Source: JAFDBW01 sp963825575 (GTDB lineage: Bacteria > Desulfobacterota > Desulfuromonadia > Desulfuromonadales > BM103). Taken from it: a DNA stretch of 64,000 nt. Positions 54,400 to 63,544 of the stretch are shown in pieces (positions within the stretch are counted from its first letter, which is position 1; every line of letters starts with the position of its first letter). A model generated the notes under the pieces. It saw only the letters and a list, made by a program, of their open reading frames with translations, searched no databases and was not told where the DNA came from. The position numbers and the translations under genes were made by a program. The stretch is from assembly GCA_963825575.1 (NCBI GenBank), contig CAWGUB010000021.1, positions 62,001 to 126,000 on the forward strand, in the 5' to 3' direction.

Positions 54400-54823
54400 A
54401 GTTTTCACCTTTCGTTCGAATGATTAGTTGTTGCTTGGCTTTGGGGGGATGGGAATTGAGGAAATCCCAAAGGGGATAGAAACTCTTGCAACTATCATAC
54501 ATTGATGACGATCATATTCACTAATAGTGGCCATTTCCAACAAAATTAAGCTCCATCAGGGTTCTCTGGATTGGAGCGCTTCTATAAATAATGTTGCATT
54601 GAATTCCTCCATCACCTCAGGACTTGCGAGACGTACTTTTCAAAAATGAGGGCTGAATATCAATGCATTGATCCAGAAACGTTTTCAACAGTAAATCCAA
54701 ATGCCCCTTCTTTTTTGACCAAAACAAATCTTACGAAAGTGCGAGAAAAGACAGGCTGGTAATAGTTCCCGTGTTTCCATAAAGGCCTTTATGGGTTAGG
54801 ATGCATAGGTGAGGTGAATATCC
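54400..54823. other. 424-base spacer without a gene
   Basis: Lies between divergent PPOX and SDR genes. I see no credible coding frame and no strong structure; the DNA is AT-rich. Confidence 0.4.
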
Positions 54824-56341
54824 ATGAATCAGGAACACCATTCTGTCGCCGTCCTCGGGGCCACCGGTTACATCGGGGCCAGACTTGTGCCGAAACTGCT
54901 TGAATCCGGGCTGAAAGTGCGCGCGATCGGCCGGAATCCGAATAAACTCAAGGGCCGGATATGGAGTAATTATGCCGGCGTCGAGACGGTGTTCGGGGAT
55001 GTGTTCGACATGGAATCTCTCGAAAAGGCTGTCTCAGGATGTCAGGTTGTTTATTACCTGGTCCATTCGATGAACCCGAATATTGGAGATTTTGCCGAGG
55101 CCGATCGAATCGCTGCCAGGAATATGGTGGCGGCTGCAGAAAGAGCCGGTGTCGGACGTATTATCTATCTGGCCGGGCTTGGTGAAGAAGATGTGGATAT
55201 GAGCCACCATCTCAAATCGCGCCGCGAGGTCGAACAGGTCCTGCACTCCGGCAAGGTGCCGGTCACTACGCTCAGAGCCGCAATGATTATCGGCTCCGGA
55301 AGCGCTTCCTTTGAAATCCTGCGTTATCTCGTCGAGCGTCTGCCGGTGATGGTGACGCCGAGATGGATATTCACCGAATGCCAGCCGATTGCCGTACGCA
55401 ATGTCCTGCACTACCTGGTCGCCTGCCTGGACTGTCCGGAAACGGTTGGTGAGACTTATGATATCGGCACTGAAGAGGTTGTCACTTACAGTGACCTGAT
55501 GCGCATCTATGCCGAGGAGGCAGGGCTGACAAAACGCCTGATCATTCCGGTGCCGGTGTTGACCCCGAGACTTTCCTCCTACTGGATTCACCTGGTTACG
55601 CCGGTGCCTGCGGCTTTGGCCCGGCCGTTGGCAGAGGGTCTACGGAGCCCGGTTTTATGCAAAGACAACCGGATCAGAGAAGTCATCCCGCAAAAGCTAC
55701 TTGACTGTCGGCAGGCCATCCGGTTTGCACTGGAAAAAATGCGGTTGCAGCAGGTCGAAACGTCCTGGACCGATGCCGGGGCTGTGGCGCCCCTGGAGTG
55801 GAGCACTCAAGAAGATCCTGACTGGGCGGGCGGTACGATTTTCAAGGATGACCGAAGAATGCTGGTAAAGGGAACTGCTGAGAAACTTTGGCCGTCGGTG
55901 ATAGGCATTGGCGGCAAGACCGGCTGGTACTATGCCGACTGGCTTTGGCACCTGCGTGGCTGGATGGACAGACTGATCGGTGGTCCGGGGCTTGGCCGCG
56001 GTCGCCGCGACCCGGCTGAAGTACAAGCCGGGGATGCCCTCGACTTCTGGAGGGTCCTGGTCGTTGATCCTGGTCACCGGTTGAAGCTGGTTGCCGAAAT
56101 GAAGCTTCCGGGTGAAGCCGTCCTGGAACTGATTCTTACCGAGTGTTTTGATGGTACAACGGAAGTCCGCCAATGTGCACGCTATAAGCCGCGCGGCTTG
56201 CTGGGCCTGTTATACTGGTACTCGGTCCTGCCATTTCACAGCCTGGTTTTTGTTGGCATGCTTAAAGGGATTGCCAGAGCCTCAGGGGTTGAGATAGTCA
56301 GTGGCCCATCAGCCATCCTGATTCGAGGAAAAAAACCGTAA
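54824..56341 (+). CDS. NAD(P)-binding SDR-type protein with C-terminal DUF2867 domain
   Basis: 505 residues. An extended-SDR/NmrA-like Rossmann domain begins VAVLGATGYIGARLVPKLL (dinucleotide loop GATGYIG, residues 12-18) with VFGDVFDMESL, YYLVHSMNP and IYLAGLG. From about residue 340 a DUF2867 domain follows (WYYADWLWHLRGWMDRLIGGPGLGRGRRDP, GDALDFWRVL). Proteins of this architecture are predicted oxidoreductases or quinone-binding proteins without defined substrates. Start ATG 54824; upstream GTGAGGTG is a modest ribosome site. Confidence 0.85.
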   Translation: MNQEHHSVAVLGATGYIGARLVPKLLESGLKVRAIGRNPNKLKGRIWSNYAGVETVFGDVFDMESLEKAVSGCQVVYYLVHSMNPNIGDFAEADRIAARNMVAAAERAGVGRIIYLAGLGEEDVDMSHHLKSRREVEQVLHSGKVPVTTLRAAMIIGSGSASFEILRYLVERLPVMVTPRWIFTECQPIAVRNVLHYLVACLDCPETVGETYDIGTEEVVTYSDLMRIYAEEAGLTKRLIIPVPVLTPRLSSYWIHLVTPVPAALARPLAEGLRSPVLCKDNRIREVIPQKLLDCRQAIRFALEKMRLQQVETSWTDAGAVAPLEWSTQEDPDWAGGTIFKDDRRMLVKGTAEKLWPSVIGIGGKTGWYYADWLWHLRGWMDRLIGGPGLGRGRRDPAEVQAGDALDFWRVLVVDPGHRLKLVAEMKLPGEAVLELILTECFDGTTEVRQCARYKPRGLLGLLYWYSVLPFHSLVFVGMLKGIARASGVEIVSGPSAILIRGKKP

Positions 56342-56423
56342 AGGATTTAAGGTGATCCATGCGCCGCTCTGCAGGCCAGATTTGAGCAGGCCCTGCCATT
56401 GTCACTTTCAGAAGCCCGGGCTC

Positions 56424-57008
56424 TCACAGCTTTTTCAACAGGACCGTACTGAATTCGTCCAGCATCCGGTTTTTCATGACCTGGCACCCCTGCCTTTCAT
56501 AAGCCTGTCGCACGTCAAAATTGTATTCCCACAATATCCCTGACAACAGCAGCATCCCCCCCCGTCTCAACTTGCTGCTTAATGATTCTGCAATGTCGAT
56601 CAGTATGTCGCCATAGATGTTTGCCAGTATGACATCAAAGTCTGATTCGTTGACCTCATCCAGTGTCCCTGTCATGTGGGTGACACGGCCCTCCAGAGCG
56701 TTGAGGGCGCAATTGACCCTGGCCGTTTCCACGGCCTGGGCCTCTATGTCGACGCAGACAGCATCTTTTGCCCCGAGTTTTAAGGCTGCTATTGCCAGGA
56801 TCCCGGTGCCGCTGCCCAGGTCAAGTATACGTGCGGCGTCGAGCTCTGCCATGTTTTCCATGACTTCGAGACAACTGCTGGTCGTCTGATGTTCGCCGGA
56901 ACCGAACGCTCCACGATGCATAACCAGGTTGATTCGGTCTTGTGAAGGGCTGCAGCCCAAAGGTACGATGCGGAATTTTGTGCCTATGTTGAATGATTGG
57001 TAGGTCAT
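56424..57008 (-). CDS. Short PrmA-like methyltransferase
   Basis: 194 residues. The PrmA motif GAFGSGEHQTTSSCLEVM is followed by SAM motif I ILDLGSGTGILAIAALKLGA and the catalytic-type DVILANIYGDIL. Full-length PrmA has an extra N-terminal L11-binding domain of about 100 residues that is missing here, so it may modify something other than ribosomal protein L11. Convergent with the SDR gene. Confidence 0.8.
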   Translation of the reverse strand: MTYQSFNIGTKFRIVPLGCSPSQDRINLVMHRGAFGSGEHQTTSSCLEVMENMAELDAARILDLGSGTGILAIAALKLGAKDAVCVDIEAQAVETARVNCALNALEGRVTHMTGTLDEVNESDFDVILANIYGDILIDIAESLSSKLRRGGMLLLSGILWEYNFDVRQAYERQGCQVMKNRMLDEFSTVLLKKL

Positions 57009-57095
57009 AGATATGTTTGGTCAGGGTTAAGAGGTGAGGGGAAAGAGGAAAGAAAAATCCTTCCTGGCCGCTAACCCCTTTCCTCTTTTCTGTGA

Positions 57096-58040
57096 TTACA
57101 ATCCCTGACTACGCAGGATCAGCAGGGCGACTGTATAGGTGACAGCTGAGACTAAGGTCGAGAGCATAACGATTGTACCGGCGAGTTCCGCATCCCCTTT
57201 AAGCTGGTCCGCCATGATGTAGTTGGCCGTTGCTGCAGGCGTTCCGGCAATCAGGACCCCAATCCCCAGGTCCAGCCCCTGTACACCCATGGCTATAAGG
57301 AGGGTTGCAGCGAGGATCGGCATCCAGATGGTTTTGGCAGCGCTGGCAAGGATCGATTTGGCAAGGTCACCTCGTAACCGGTCGATGGAGAAGCCACCGC
57401 CGATTGCCAGGAGGGCCAGTGGCAGCGTCATCCCTGTGGCAATTTTCAGGCTGCGATCAAGAACCAGGGGGACAGGTAATTCAAGAAAACTCCAGGCGAT
57501 GCCCAGGAACGAGGCAAGGATCAAAGGGTTCAGGGCGATCTGACGTAACCAGAAATTGGCACCCCGCTGTTGACCGTCGCCTCGATGCGGCCAGAGCAGG
57601 GCAAAAATGGCGTAAAGGTTCAGAAACGGGACAATAAAACCCATCAGTATGCCAGCCCGGGTCAGGCCGGTCTCTCCGTACGCGTTCAGAGTGATGGCCA
57701 GCCCGATGTAGGCGATGTTGCCACGAAAGGAGCCTTGGCTGAAAACGCCTCGTGCGTTGTCAGGGTAATTTCTGAATGCTGCATAGGCGTATGAAGCAAA
57801 AAATGTGATTGTCACGGCGGCGATCGATCCAATGACCAGGCGACCATTGAAATTGGCAAAGAAATCTGCCGTGCCGATTTTGTAAAAGAGCAACAGGGGC
57901 AGGCAGACGTAATAGACCAGCCGGTTGGTTTGTTTGAGAAAAACTGTGTCGATCAATCTCAGCCGGCGCAACAGCCAACCGAGTGCAATGACTGAAAAAA
58001 CCGGGAGGACAATATTGACAATTTCGGTAAAAAGGTTCAT
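57096..58040 (-). CDS. AEC family (auxin efflux carrier-like) transporter
   Basis: 314 residues with about ten membrane spans in two five-span halves. The first half opens NIVLPVFSVIALGWLLRR; later NPLILASFLGIAWSFLELP and LIAGTPAATANYIMADQLKGD are typical AEC segments, including the proline-containing crossover. Family members carry organic acids or other metabolites in bacteria; the substrate is unknown. Confidence 0.88.
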   Translation of the reverse strand: MNLFTEIVNIVLPVFSVIALGWLLRRLRLIDTVFLKQTNRLVYYVCLPLLLFYKIGTADFFANFNGRLVIGSIAAVTITFFASYAYAAFRNYPDNARGVFSQGSFRGNIAYIGLAITLNAYGETGLTRAGILMGFIVPFLNLYAIFALLWPHRGDGQQRGANFWLRQIALNPLILASFLGIAWSFLELPVPLVLDRSLKIATGMTLPLALLAIGGGFSIDRLRGDLAKSILASAAKTIWMPILAATLLIAMGVQGLDLGIGVLIAGTPAATANYIMADQLKGDAELAGTIVMLSTLVSAVTYTVALLILRSQGL

Positions 58041-58486
58041 CGATGCCCTTTATGCTTAATGCCTGCCAGAATACAAAATTCAGTCCGTAGAATACAGCAC
58101 AAAAGAGACGGGATCTGAGGAATATCATATTCTGATACTGGAAAGATGACAGAAGGATTGCCGTCAGTATACCTCCAGTCAGTACACTCGACCCTATACA
58201 ACAGCATATAGCTGTATAACAAACTCAGGCAAATCTATAATGTTTAGTAGAATAGTCTTTATTGACTGTGTAATTTTCCACTAAAATACAGGTTAATTGT
58301 TGTGCTGAGTTTATTGTAATTTATAAAATATTTAACATTACAGTATGTTGTGAATCTCTAAAATGATTGGCATGTATCGTGAAATGTATTAGTGCAAATG
58401 GTCTGACGGTTTACCGATAAATGAAAGGGTGCTTAACCCTAGGCTCTTTAATGAATCTTAAAGAGTTCAACACGTAACAAAGGAAT
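58041..58486. other. AT-rich spacer between transporter and secreted-peptide gene
   Basis: No gene seen. Contains an imperfect inverted repeat TATACA...TGTATA at about 58193-58216, in the upstream DNA of the leftward AEC gene, and very A/T-rich sequence near 58300-58350. It probably holds promoters for both flanking genes. Confidence 0.4.
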
Positions 58487-58497
58487 GGAGGCTAGTC

Positions 58498-58809
58498 ATA
58501 TTTAAAAAGGAATTGATTATCACCACACTGGTTGTTTTCTTCTCTTTCGGTCTTGTTGGAGCGGTCTTTGCCGAAACTAATGTTACATCGTTAGAAGGAA
58601 GGGACGGGGTCAGCTTTGATGCTCAGCTGTCACCGTCCGAGTTGTCTGCACAAAACGCGGCAATGAACTATGAATACGATCAAGGCACACTGGTTCGCGG
58701 CGGGACTGAAGCTGACTGGGAGTACCGTCTTGATACTTCACCCTCTGCACCAAGAAGTGCGGTTGCTGATAAGGATAAGATGAATAAACCTGTCTGCAGC
58801 AATTGCTGA
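58498..58809 (+). CDS. Small secreted protein with CxxC terminus; apparent ATA start
   Basis: A GGAGG ribosome site (58487-58491) stands exactly six bases before ATA at 58498. Reading from it gives (M)FKKELIITTLVVFFSFGLVGAVFA, a textbook signal peptide with two lysines, then a mature chain of about 80 acidic residues ending PVCSNC. The first standard start, TTG at 58513, lies two bases from AAGGA, would remove the lysines and is badly spaced. So the start is either a rare ATA or an ATG altered by mutation or sequence error. The C-terminal CSNC could bind metal or form a disulphide. Unknown family; monocistronic, followed by a terminator. Confidence 0.65.
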   Translation: MFKKELIITTLVVFFSFGLVGAVFAETNVTSLEGRDGVSFDAQLSPSELSAQNAAMNYEYDQGTLVRGGTEADWEYRLDTSPSAPRSAVADKDKMNKPVCSNC

Positions 58810-58861
58810 CTCTGGCACAAACTCACCAAATAAAATAAATGTGGGCCGTAAGGAATCAACC

Positions 58862-58902
58862 GTCCCGGCTCCCTCAATCTGAAGGGGGTCGGGACCTTTG
58901 TT
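58862..58902 (+). terminator. Intrinsic terminator after secreted-peptide gene
   Basis: GTCCCG (58862-58867) and CGGGAC (58890-58895) extended inward by CTCCC/GGGGG pairing, followed by CTTTGTT. Confidence 0.7.
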
Positions 58903-59087
58903 ACGTAACAGTCATGACAGAGCAGAGCAATGGGCAGGACAGTCTGGCAGCTGTCGAAATCGATTTATCATCATCATTTCGTGCATTCACTATATCAGGA
59001 CTTTCATTTTAACCCTGTTGTATAATATTCTACATGTGTAGATATTATTGATATTCGTCAGGAATTGTTTCTGTTCACCACGAGGAT

Positions 59088-60215
59088 ATGATGCCGGATA
59101 CCCGGAGAACATATTATCTGCGTCTGGCAATTATTGCCGGGCTGTTATTGATGATCACTGCCCTGCATTACCTGACCACGACTCAGGAGGTTGGTGCTCA
59201 CGATGTCTACCGTCGGCTCTATTACGTGCCGATTGTTTTTGGCGGGCTATGGTTTGCCCTGCGCGGCGGAATCCTCACCTCGCTCCTGGCGTCTCTTCTT
59301 TATATGCCTCATGTTCTGTTCCATTGGCAACACCAGCCGTCGATCGCCCTTGAGCAGTACCTGGAAATTGTCATGTACAATGTCATAGGCGGTCTTACCG
59401 GCTTTCTCGCCCAACGCGAACAGCAGCAGCGGATACGTTACAAGAAGGCAGCGGAAACTCTCGAAGACAGTTATCAGAAGCTCAGGGAACAGGCTGACCA
59501 GATCATTGAGATTGAAGAACAGCTGCGTCGCGCAGACCGGCTCTCGGCTCTCGGCGAGCTCTCTGCAGGGATGGCCCATGAAATCCGTAACCCGCTGGGC
59601 TCCATTAAAGGGACCGCGGAAATCCTGCGTGACGGTGTTGCACCGGACGATCCGAAACAGGAGTTTGCAGAAATCCTGATCAAGGAGGTCGATCGCCTCA
59701 ACCGGGTCCTCGAGGATTTCCTGCATTTCGCCCGGCCGGAGCCGGTTGAACAAGGCTGCTTCGTTTTGCAGGGGGTCATTAGTGATCTGCTTGACCTGAC
59801 CAGACAGCAGGCTGCCCGCAACAATATCGTCGTGGAGGTTGACCTTGGAGATGACATTGAAATTCCGGGCAACGGTGAACAGATCAAACAGGCATTGCTC
59901 AACCTTGTTCTAAACGCGCTCCAGGCCATGCCGAACGGGGGGGCGCTCAAGGTCTCTCTCCGCACAACGCCACATGAAGTTCAAGTTCTTGTCAAAGATA
60001 GCGGGCCGGGTATTGCACCAGAGGACCGCGAGAGAATATTCAACCCGTTTGTGACAACCCGGAGCAGCGGGACCGGCCTTGGCCTTGCCATTACGCAACG
60101 TATCATCCAGGGGCATGGCGGACGCATCATCCTCGACAGCAGCTCTGGTCAGGGGGCCTGCTTTACTGTTTGTCTGCCAAGACCACAGAAACAAATGGAG
60201 CCTGTATCGACATGA
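59088..60215 (+). CDS. Membrane histidine kinase (NtrB/ZraS type)
   Basis: 375 residues. About four membrane spans (12-115) without a large periplasmic loop, a coiled coil (about 115-150, LEDSYQKLREQADQIIEIEEQL), a HisKA domain LGELSAGMAHEIRNPLGSIKGTA (phospho-His about 164) and an HATPase domain with LNLVLNALQAMP, DSGPGIAPEDRERIFNPF and GTGLGLAI. This is the kinase half of a sigma54 two-component pair: the next gene overlaps its stop (ATGA) and is an NtrC-type regulator. The signal is unknown. Confidence 0.92.
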   Translation: MMPDTRRTYYLRLAIIAGLLLMITALHYLTTTQEVGAHDVYRRLYYVPIVFGGLWFALRGGILTSLLASLLYMPHVLFHWQHQPSIALEQYLEIVMYNVIGGLTGFLAQREQQQRIRYKKAAETLEDSYQKLREQADQIIEIEEQLRRADRLSALGELSAGMAHEIRNPLGSIKGTAEILRDGVAPDDPKQEFAEILIKEVDRLNRVLEDFLHFARPEPVEQGCFVLQGVISDLLDLTRQQAARNNIVVEVDLGDDIEIPGNGEQIKQALLNLVLNALQAMPNGGALKVSLRTTPHEVQVLVKDSGPGIAPEDRERIFNPFVTTRSSGTGLGLAITQRIIQGHGGRIILDSSSGQGACFTVCLPRPQKQMEPVST

Positions 60216-61600
60216 GCAAAGCAGTGACTTCTACCCAGAATGGGAAATCCCTTCGCAAAGTCCTTTTGATCGATGATGATGATTCGTTGCGGCGTGTCAC
60301 CGAATATTCATTGCACTCTGCCGGTTTTCAGGTTCTCAGTGCAGCCGATGGCAAACAAGGTCTTGCCTCTTTCCGTATCGATTCGCCGCAGGTCGTGATT
60401 ACCGACATCCAGATGCCTGGACTCTCGGGTTACGACGTTTTGCAGCAGATCAAGTCTGAGCGCCCTGAAACCATTGTCATTGTGATCACCGCCTACAGTT
60501 CGGTTGAAAAAGCTGTCGAGGCAATGAAGCAGGGGGCTTATGACTACCTGGCCAAACCGTTCAGTCGTGATGAGCTGGTCATCGTTGTCGAGAAAGCCTT
60601 CAATCTGCTCGGATTACAGGAAGAAAATCAGCGCCTGCGCGATGAACTGGAACACCAGGTCGATTTCAGTCATATGATCGGCATTTCTGATTGCATGCAG
60701 AATGTCTTTGATATGGTCAGAAGGGTCGCCCCGACCGAGGCAAGCGTGCTAATCACCGGTGAGAGCGGTACCGGCAAGGAGCTGATCGCACGTGCGATTC
60801 ACCAGGGGGGACCTCGTTGCAAAGCTCCTTTTGTCGCTATCAACTGCGCGGCAATCCCGGCCAATCTCCTGGAAAGCGAACTTTTCGGCCACGTCCGCGG
60901 TGCTTTTACCGGCGCCGTTCGCGACCATGCCGGAAAATTTGAGCAGGCTCATGGCGGGACCCTGTTCCTCGATGAAGTTGGCGAAATGCCTGTTGAGCTG
61001 CAACCCAAGCTGCTGCGCGTGCTTCAGGAGATGGAGGTCGAGCCTCTGGGAGGCAAGGTCCGCTCAGTGGACGTTCGTATCATCGCTGCGACCAATCAGG
61101 ATGTCGAGAATGCAATAGAGGATGGGCGGTTTCGCGAAGACCTCTTCTACAGGCTTTCAGTGATTCCGATTGAACTGCCACCGCTGCGCCAACGCACCGA
61201 GGATGTCCCGCTTCTGGTCAGACATTACCTCGAGCGATTCAGTCGTGGGACTCCCCTGAATATCAGTGATGAAGCATTGGCCTGCATGGTGGCTTATCCC
61301 TGGCCCGGAAATGTCAGGGAGCTGCAGAATGCCGTTGAAAGGCTGGTTGTCCTTAGTAATGGCGAGACGATTGAACACCATAATTTGCCGGCCAAATTAT
61401 GCTCGCAGACATCCATATCGAGGAGCCGGGTTGTTGAGTTGCCGCCGGAGGGATACTCCCTGGAGGAGATTGAAAAAGAAGCTGTTCTCCAGTCTCTGGA
61501 ACGCAATGAATGGAATCAGACCAGGGCCGCAGCTTTTTTGCAGGTGCCGCGGCACACATTGATCTACCGGATGGAGAAGTATGGTATTAAAAAGGCATGA
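60212..61600 (+). CDS. Sigma54-dependent NtrC-family response regulator
   Basis: 462 residues. A receiver (DDDD acidic pocket about 21-24, phospho-Asp D65 in VVITDIQMPG, Lys in LAKPF), an AAA+ domain with Walker A GESGTGKE, the sigma54-contact loop GAFTGA (LFGHVRGAFTGAVRD) and GGTLFLDEVGEMP, and a C-terminal Fis-type HTH (NEWNQTRAAAFLQVPRHTLIYRMEKYGI). It activates sigma54 promoters when phosphorylated by the upstream kinase. ATG 60212 overlaps the kinase stop. Targets are unknown; I found no correctly spaced -24/-12 element in the adjacent DNA. Confidence 0.93.
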   Translation: MSKAVTSTQNGKSLRKVLLIDDDDSLRRVTEYSLHSAGFQVLSAADGKQGLASFRIDSPQVVITDIQMPGLSGYDVLQQIKSERPETIVIVITAYSSVEKAVEAMKQGAYDYLAKPFSRDELVIVVEKAFNLLGLQEENQRLRDELEHQVDFSHMIGISDCMQNVFDMVRRVAPTEASVLITGESGTGKELIARAIHQGGPRCKAPFVAINCAAIPANLLESELFGHVRGAFTGAVRDHAGKFEQAHGGTLFLDEVGEMPVELQPKLLRVLQEMEVEPLGGKVRSVDVRIIAATNQDVENAIEDGRFREDLFYRLSVIPIELPPLRQRTEDVPLLVRHYLERFSRGTPLNISDEALACMVAYPWPGNVRELQNAVERLVVLSNGETIEHHNLPAKLCSQTSISRSRVVELPPEGYSLEEIEKEAVLQSLERNEWNQTRAAAFLQVPRHTLIYRMEKYGIKKA

Positions 61601-61601
61601 G

Positions 61602-62937
61602 GTGCGTGCCACGTGGCGCGTGGCACGAGAAAAATGCAAAATCATTTTTTTGGCAATTCTTCTGTTACTGATTGCTTTGTCTTCAACTGCCTACGAGAGG
61701 CGGTCGGCAGTGGTGGAAACAGTTGCCAAGGCCGGACCGGCAGTGGTCAATATCCGGACGGAGCAGGTCATTCAGCGTCGGACCACCCCTTTCTTCGGTT
61801 TCGGCGATTCCTTCTTCAACGAGTTTTTCAATCAGTTTGCCCAAACGCGCAGCTATCGGACTCAGGCGCTCGGTTCAGGGGCGATCATCGACAGCCGTGG
61901 TTTTCTGGTCACCAATGCACATGTCGTGGAGAAGGCGTCAAAGATATATGTGGCGTTGCCGGGGAGAACGCAAGGAACGTGAGGCGACGCTGGTCGGAGT
62001 CGATCACTCGACCGATCTGGCTGTTATCAGGGTTGTTACCGGAGAGCCTTTACCCAGCCTCGATTTTGCTGCCGACGATGATCTCATACTGGGTGAGACA
62101 GTGATTGCGATCGGCAACCCACTTGGCCTGGAAAACTCTGTCACGACCGGTGTGATTAGTGCCCCGAAGCGCAGGTTGCCGGACGGTCAGGGGGGTGTCT
62201 CGGTGTTTATCCAAACCGATGCCCTGATCAACCCGGGCAATTCGGGAGGGCCGCTGCTGGATATCAATGGCCGGCTGATCGGAATCAACACGGCAATTGC
62301 ACAGCAGGCCCAGGGGATCGGTTTCGCCATCCCCATCAAGGTTGTCCGCCGTATTGTTGAAGATCTGATTACCCACGGGCGGATCAGGCCGGTTTACTCA
62401 GGAATCCTGCCCGGAGAGATCAGCCGAACCATGGTTCGTTCGCGGGGTTCCGGCGGAGCCCTGATCACAGAGATTGATCCGGGTTCACCCGCGGAACACG
62501 CAGGTCTACAGGTTGCCGATGTCATTCTCGAGGTCGATGGCATCCAGACTGATTCCGCTTCGGAGTACCTGTCGCTGCTGAGAACCTACCCGCCAGCGGC
62601 AAAAGTCAAACTGGTTATACTGCGCGGTGAAGATGAGCTTGAAGTCGTTATCAAGCTCGCCGAACTGCCTGACGATTATACCTTCAGCTATTTTGCGCGG
62701 CGGTTCGGTATCGTGGTCGAGGAGGACTCGCTAGGGGTGCTGGTCTCCGAAGTTTTGAGAGATTCCCCGGCGGCACGCATCGAGATGAGACCGGGCGACA
62801 GGCTTGTCGAAATTGAGGGACAACCTGTGGGAAATCTCCAGGAGTTCGAATCCCTGGTTCAAGCAACCCTGGGCCGTGTACCGCTGAGGTTTGCCATCTA
62901 TCGCGGCAACCGTGGCTACATTGTTGAACTGCCCTGA
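61602..62937 (+). pseudogene. HtrA/DegP-type serine protease, one frameshift at 61961-61964
   Basis: The first frame gives a signal anchor (KIIFLAILLLLIALSSTA), VETVAKAGPAVVNIRTE and the catalytic His in LVTNAHVVEKAS, and stops at 61982. The next frame continues ERKEREATLVGVDHSTDLAVI (catalytic Asp), then INPGNSGGPLLDINGRLIG (catalytic Ser) and two PDZ-like domains (VITEIDPGSPAEHAGLQVADVILEVDG; VSEVLRDSPAARIEMRPGDRLVEIEG). Removing one G from the GGGG run at 61961-61964 restores VALPGERKEREATLVG. Periplasmic quality-control protease. The start is uncertain: GTG 61602 behind AAAAGG next to the regulator stop, GTG 61620, or ATG 61581 inside it. Confidence 0.8.
61606..61626. other. Perfect inverted repeat at the htrA 5' end
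   Basis: GTGCCACG (61606-61613) and CGTGGCAC (61619-61626) with loop TGGCG, immediately after the NtrC-type regulator stop. On RNA it would mask the proposed htrA start region; on DNA it could be a protein site. It contains TGGCACG, but the spacing to the next GC is two bases too long for a sigma54 promoter. Confidence 0.45.
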
Positions 62938-62952
62938 TGACCGGATCAGATC

Positions 62953-63399
62953 ATGAAACTTTTTGTTGATATGGACGATGCGAGACAGCCGGATGCTGTC
63001 CAGTTCGAACTCGAGGAATGGATCGACTGTTCTCCGTTCGAGAAGCTGCTCGGCCTGAAGATCGAAAGTGCTGCCCACGGAGAAGCCCTGCTTTCTCTAC
63101 CGTTCAAGGTAAAGCTGGCCAACGGTGGCGGGGTCATGCACGGTGGTGCTATGACCTCCCTGGCTGATACGGCCGTCGCTATGGCGATCAAAAGCCTGCT
63201 GCCGAGCGGGACGACTTTCGCGACAACCGGGTTAACCATGGAATTCCTCGCCCCGGTTGTCTCCGGAGTTGTCTATGCCTATGCCCGGGTGAAAAGCACC
63301 GGAGCACGGAGCTTCGAAGGTACCTGTGAATTGCAAAGCGAGGACCACCAGCTATACGCTCGTTTCACTTCGGTATTCAAGGTCGCGCGACAGCAGTAG
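62953..63399 (+). CDS. PaaI-type hotdog thioesterase
   Basis: 148 residues. Hotdog fold with LLGLKIESAAHGEALLSLPF, the PaaI signature GGVMHGGAMTSLADTAVAMA (about 56-75) and TTGLTMEFLAPVVSGVVYAYARV. Hydrolyses acyl-CoA thioesters; substrate not determined. It has a 12-residue N-terminal extension (MKLFVDMDDARQ) beyond the usual domain; ATG at 62971 is a possible later start. Fifteen bases after the htrA stop, so likely in the same transcript. Confidence 0.85.
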   Translation: MKLFVDMDDARQPDAVQFELEEWIDCSPFEKLLGLKIESAAHGEALLSLPFKVKLANGGGVMHGGAMTSLADTAVAMAIKSLLPSGTTFATTGLTMEFLAPVVSGVVYAYARVKSTGARSFEGTCELQSEDHQLYARFTSVFKVARQQ

Positions 63400-63544
63400 C
63401 CGGGTTTTTTAATCCTCAGACAGAATGGGGTGTCCAGACTGGTTGACATTTTCTCCGCCGTGGGTTTACATGAAAACAAGTATCCAGTTTCTGCTATGTA
63501 AGACAATTAAAGATAGAAACAAAATGTTCTCGAAGGGTTGATTT

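Noticed and set aside
61606..61640. Sigma54 promoter (TGGCACG followed by TGCA) before htrA
   Set aside because: The GG-to-GC distance is 14 instead of 12 bases, which abolishes sigma54 recognition.
61672..61965. Treating the second htrA frame as an intact 421-residue protein starting at 61672
   Set aside because: Its first ~100 codons are out-of-frame sequence (Arg/Ser/Trp-rich) over the real N-terminal coding frame; only the part after about 61965 is protease.
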